In this document: positions 7,118 through 7,830 of the stretch, in pieces
Numbering within the stretch: position 1 is the first letter of the stretch
How the letters are laid out: each line of letters opens with the position of its first letter
From: an uncultured Clostridia bacterium
Lineage (GTDB): Bacteria; Bacillota; Clostridia; HGM11327
Reading direction: 5' to 3'
Assembly (NCBI GenBank): GCA_905210525.1
Contig: CAJLXE010000067.1
Location: 1-7,830, forward strand
Length of the DNA stretch: 7,830 nucleotides
The notes under the pieces: generated by a model
What the model was told of the DNA's origin: nothing
The model's database searches: none
The model's input: only the letters and a program-made list of their open reading frames with translations
Made by a program: the position numbers and the translations under genes

Positions 7118-7830
7118 TTATTCGCGTGCGAGCCTGTCGGCTTTTACAATATCCTCCAGCGTACACGTTTTGTTCTTATTATTGTCGCACAGCTTCATCA
7201 ATTTAGCTTGAACAAACTGTGAAATCTCAATGAAGCTTAGCTTTCTGTTCAAAAACAGCTCGACAGCCTTTTCGTTTGCGGCATTCAGCACTGCCGGAGC
7301 AATTCCGCCCTGCCTTAATGCTTTGTAAGCAAGAGATATACACGGAAATTTTTCCGTATCGGGCTTTTCAAATGTGAGTGCAGATACATTTGTCAGATCA
7401 AGACTGCCGAATCGCGTCGGCAATCTATCCGGATATGACAATGCATAAAGTATCGGATGCCGCATATCCGCATTGCCAAGCTGTGCAATAATATTTCCGT
7501 CTATACACTCTACCATTGAATGCACTATACTTTGAGGATGCACCAAAATATCAATTTTATCCGCGCCGACGCCGTAAAGTCTTTCGGCCTCAATAACCTC
7601 CAGCCCTTTATTCATCATAGTAGCCGAATCAACTGTAATTTTTGCGCCCATGCTCCAATTAGGATGCCTGAGCGCCTGTTCGACAGTAATATTCTTAAAT
7701 TCTTTAATATCGAGGGTTCTGAACGGACCTCCCGAAGCCGTCAAAATCAACTTTGCAACGTGTGATTTATAGTCTCCGCCTTTATTTATTCCCTCAAGAC
7801 ACTGCCACAATGCACTGTGTTCGCTGTCAA
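7118..7830 (-). CDS. dxr: 1-deoxy-D-xylulose 5-phosphate reductoisomerase (partial, N terminus outside window)
   Basis: Dxr uses NADPH and a divalent metal to turn DXP into 2-C-methyl-D-erythritol 4-phosphate, the first committed MEP step; it is the fosmidomycin target. The window holds the last 236 complete codons, roughly the C-terminal 60 percent of a usual 380-400 residue enzyme. The visible part opens exactly at the metal-binding motif DSEHSA (D150 and E152 in E. coli numbering). Next come TASGGPF, the flap HPNWSMG (H209 and W212) and SATMMNKGLE, which holds S222, N227, K228 and E231; the spacing among H209, S222, N227, K228 and E231 is the same as in E. coli. HPQSIVHSM and ALNAANE, typical of the family, follow. 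The NADPH-binding Rossmann domain lies beyond the right edge. No frameshift is seen. It is followed after 26 bases by rseP, the standard clostridial order; cdsA is expected just upstream, outside the window. Confidence 0.96.
   Translation of the reverse strand, partial: DSEHSALWQCLEGINKGGDYKSHVAKLILTASGGPFRTLDIKEFKNITVEQALRHPNWSMGAKITVDSATMMNKGLEVIEAERLYGVGADKIDILVHPQSIVHSMVECIDGNIIAQLGNADMRHPILYALSYPDRLPTRFGSLDLTNVSALTFEKPDTEKFPCISLAYKALRQGGIAPAVLNAANEKAVELFLNRKLSFIEISQFVQAKLMKLCDNNKNKTCTLEDIVKADRLARE

Larger units (their letters stand above)
677..7830 (-). other. Minus-strand operon segment dxr-rseP-ispG-polC
   Basis: Four same-strand genes are separated by 26 bases, 17 bases and a 10-base overlap, with no terminator-like hairpin or clear promoter between them, and end in a strong hairpin at 625-659. 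Cotranscription is inferred from spacing. The promoter must lie beyond the right edge of the window. Confidence 0.75.

Noticed and set aside
7092..7166. Longer rseP start at 7166
   Set aside because: It would overlap the end of dxr by about 49 bases and place a 25-residue basic segment before the first membrane helix. A strong ribosome binding site supports the ATG at 7091.
1..7830. Search for a mobile element, CRISPR array, tRNA/rRNA gene, riboswitch or defence system
   Set aside because: No transposase, integrase, direct-repeat array, tRNA-like fold or toxin/nuclease gene could be seen. Nearly all of the window is accounted for by conserved housekeeping genes.

Overview
This window looks like ordinary chromosomal core DNA from a low-to-moderate GC Gram-positive bacterium of the class Clostridia. 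The main evidence is PolC, the Gram-positive replicative DNA polymerase with an exonuclease inserted in its PHP domain, lying directly downstream of dxr, rseP and ispG. That gene order is familiar in Clostridia (usually frr-uppS-cdsA-dxr-rseP-ispG-polC); Bacilli typically have proS in this region. A gut-type clostridium such as an Oscillospiraceae or Ruminococcus relative is plausible, but the sequence alone does not prove a genus.

Layout, left to right. Positions 2-73 hold the last 23 codons of an unidentified plus-strand gene. A 64-base gap with a short imperfect dyad follows, then a small plus-strand lipoprotein gene (138-593) of no recognised family. This gene converges on the large minus-strand cluster. 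Between the two sits a hairpin with perfect 15-bp arms (625-659), followed by a T-rich tract in the minus-strand direction; it is the probable end of the polC transcript.

The rest of the window, 677-7830, is one tightly packed minus-strand gene block read right to left: dxr (C-terminal part, cut by the window edge), rseP, ispG and polC. Gaps are 26 and 17 bases, and ispG and polC overlap by 10 bases. No promoter or terminator is visible inside the block, so it reads as part of one operon. dxr and ispG are two non-adjacent steps of the MEP isoprenoid pathway. RseP is an intramembrane site-2 protease. PolC is the replicative polymerase. All complete genes keep their catalytic residues and near-usual lengths.

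I found no mobile element, CRISPR array, RNA gene, riboswitch, phage gene or defence gene, and no sign of a new biological system. The points most worth a second look are modest: the unassigned lipoprotein with its upstream dyad, the hairpin as a possible dispersed repeat, and the ispG/polC overlap with an unusually distant ribosome binding site.
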